From assembly GCA_937875805.1 (NCBI GenBank), contig CALFHG010000312.1, positions 1 through 12,632 of the forward strand: a stretch of DNA of 12,632 nt, given 5' to 3'. The notes below the pieces were generated by a model. That model was given only the letters and a program-made list of their open reading frames with translations, was not told the DNA's origin and did no database searches. This document shows, in pieces, positions 12,270-12,632 of the stretch (positions within the stretch are counted from its first letter, which is position 1; each line of letters opens with the position of its first letter). The position numbers were made by a program, and so were the translations under genes. Origin of the DNA: an uncultured Nitrosopumilaceae archaeon. GTDB lineage: Archaea; Thermoproteota; Nitrososphaeria; Nitrososphaerales; Nitrosopumilaceae.

Positions 12270-12632
12270 TCAATCCAATTTATATTTCCAATTTGCGTTG
12301 TTAGTAGCATTATTTTGTACACGGCTCTTAAAATATTCAGAGTGAATTATTGCAGCAGCTAAAGCAGCTTCGCTTTTCTCTTCTTTTTCTTTTTTAAGAT
12401 CTACAGTTAATCTATCAATCATATCATAACGTTTTAAAAAGTCCGTAGAGAGATCTCCATTTTTGTATTCATCAGAATTTAGAATTGTTTTGTATAGCGG
12501 TATTGAGGTTTCAACACCTTCAATGTAAAAGTCATTTAATGCAGTAAGCATTCTAGTTCTAGACTCTTCAAATGTTTGTCCCCAAGTAACAAGTTTTGCC
12601 ATAAGTGAATCATAGAATGGGGAAACAGTACA
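12270..12632 (-). CDS. accC: biotin carboxylase, C-terminal fragment (5' end outside window)
   Basis: C-terminal end of the biotin carboxylase subunit, which uses ATP and bicarbonate to carboxylate biotin on the carrier protein. The frame is open from 12632 to the TGA at 12270-12272 (120 residues visible). The family signature VSPFYDSLMAKLVTWG spans the Met at 12600-12602, showing that this Met is internal and the gene continues past the window edge. After it come RTRMLTALNDFYIEGVET, matching the C-terminal domain of biotin carboxylases, and a Lys/Glu-rich helix (KKEKEEKSEAALAAA) before the end WKYKLD. It is co-oriented with the carrier gene, 6 bp apart, so the two are an operon. The subunit type (acetyl versus propionyl) cannot be told from this fragment. 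Confidence 0.9.
   Translation of the reverse strand, partial: CTVSPFYDSLMAKLVTWGQTFEESRTRMLTALNDFYIEGVETSIPLYKTILNSDEYKNGDLSTDFLKRYDMIDRLTVDLKKEKEEKSEAALAAAIIHSEYFKSRVQNNATNNANWKYKLD

Noticed and set aside
1..12632. Mobile elements, CRISPR arrays, tRNA or rRNA genes, attachment sites
   Set aside because: None seen: genes cover nearly every base, no direct-repeat array or terminal inverted repeats were noticed, and no gap is large enough for a structured RNA gene except the 108-bp promoter region, which shows no cloverleaf.

Overview
The window is an AT-rich (roughly one-third G+C by eye), gene-dense stretch of archaeal chromosome. It most resembles an ammonia-oxidising thaumarchaeon of the Nitrosopumilus type. 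The evidence is an 11-gene complex I (nuo) cluster with separate nuoC and nuoD and no nuoE/F/G, archaeal TATA-like boxes, an archaeal-style prenyl synthase, and a biotin carboxylase/carrier pair of the kind used for acetyl-/propionyl-CoA carboxylation in the 3-hydroxypropionate/4-hydroxybutyrate cycle. The assignment rests on gene content and protein motifs read by eye; no database search was possible.

Layout from left to right. (1) 1-789, plus strand: a 5'-truncated trans-polyprenyl diphosphate synthase. (2) 779-11172, minus strand, transcribed right to left: nuoA-B-C-D-H-I-J-K-M-L-N, almost without gaps. Successive genes share TAATG stop/start junctions, abut, or overlap, and many have Shine-Dalgarno sequences inside the preceding gene. 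The only sizeable internal gap (40 bp, nuoA-nuoB) carries a TATA-like box nearly identical to the one upstream of nuoA. (3) 11173-11280: a 108-bp divergent promoter region. (4) 11281-11745, plus strand: a Bcp-like peroxiredoxin. (5) 11751-12632, minus strand: a biotin carboxyl carrier protein, preceded by the C-terminal end of a biotin carboxylase that runs off the window.

How the genes work together. The nuo products form the membrane arm (A, H, J, K, L, M, N) and connecting quinone module (B, C, D, I) of a proton-pumping complex I. It would pass electrons between an unidentified soluble carrier, probably ferredoxin-like, and membrane quinone, or run in reverse. The prenyl synthase supplies isoprenoid chains for lipids or possibly the quinone tail. 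The peroxiredoxin removes peroxides. The carboxylase fixes bicarbonate.

No mobile element, CRISPR array, RNA gene or phage gene was seen, and no gap exceeds about 110 bp. The main points of interest are within the complex I proteins: changes at quinone-site positions of NuoD, loss of a channel lysine in NuoM with a lysine gained at the aligned NuoL position, loss of a conserved Glu in NuoA, and an extra N-terminal helix in NuoH. Outside them are the duplicated promoter motif and an unusual peroxiredoxin active-site loop.
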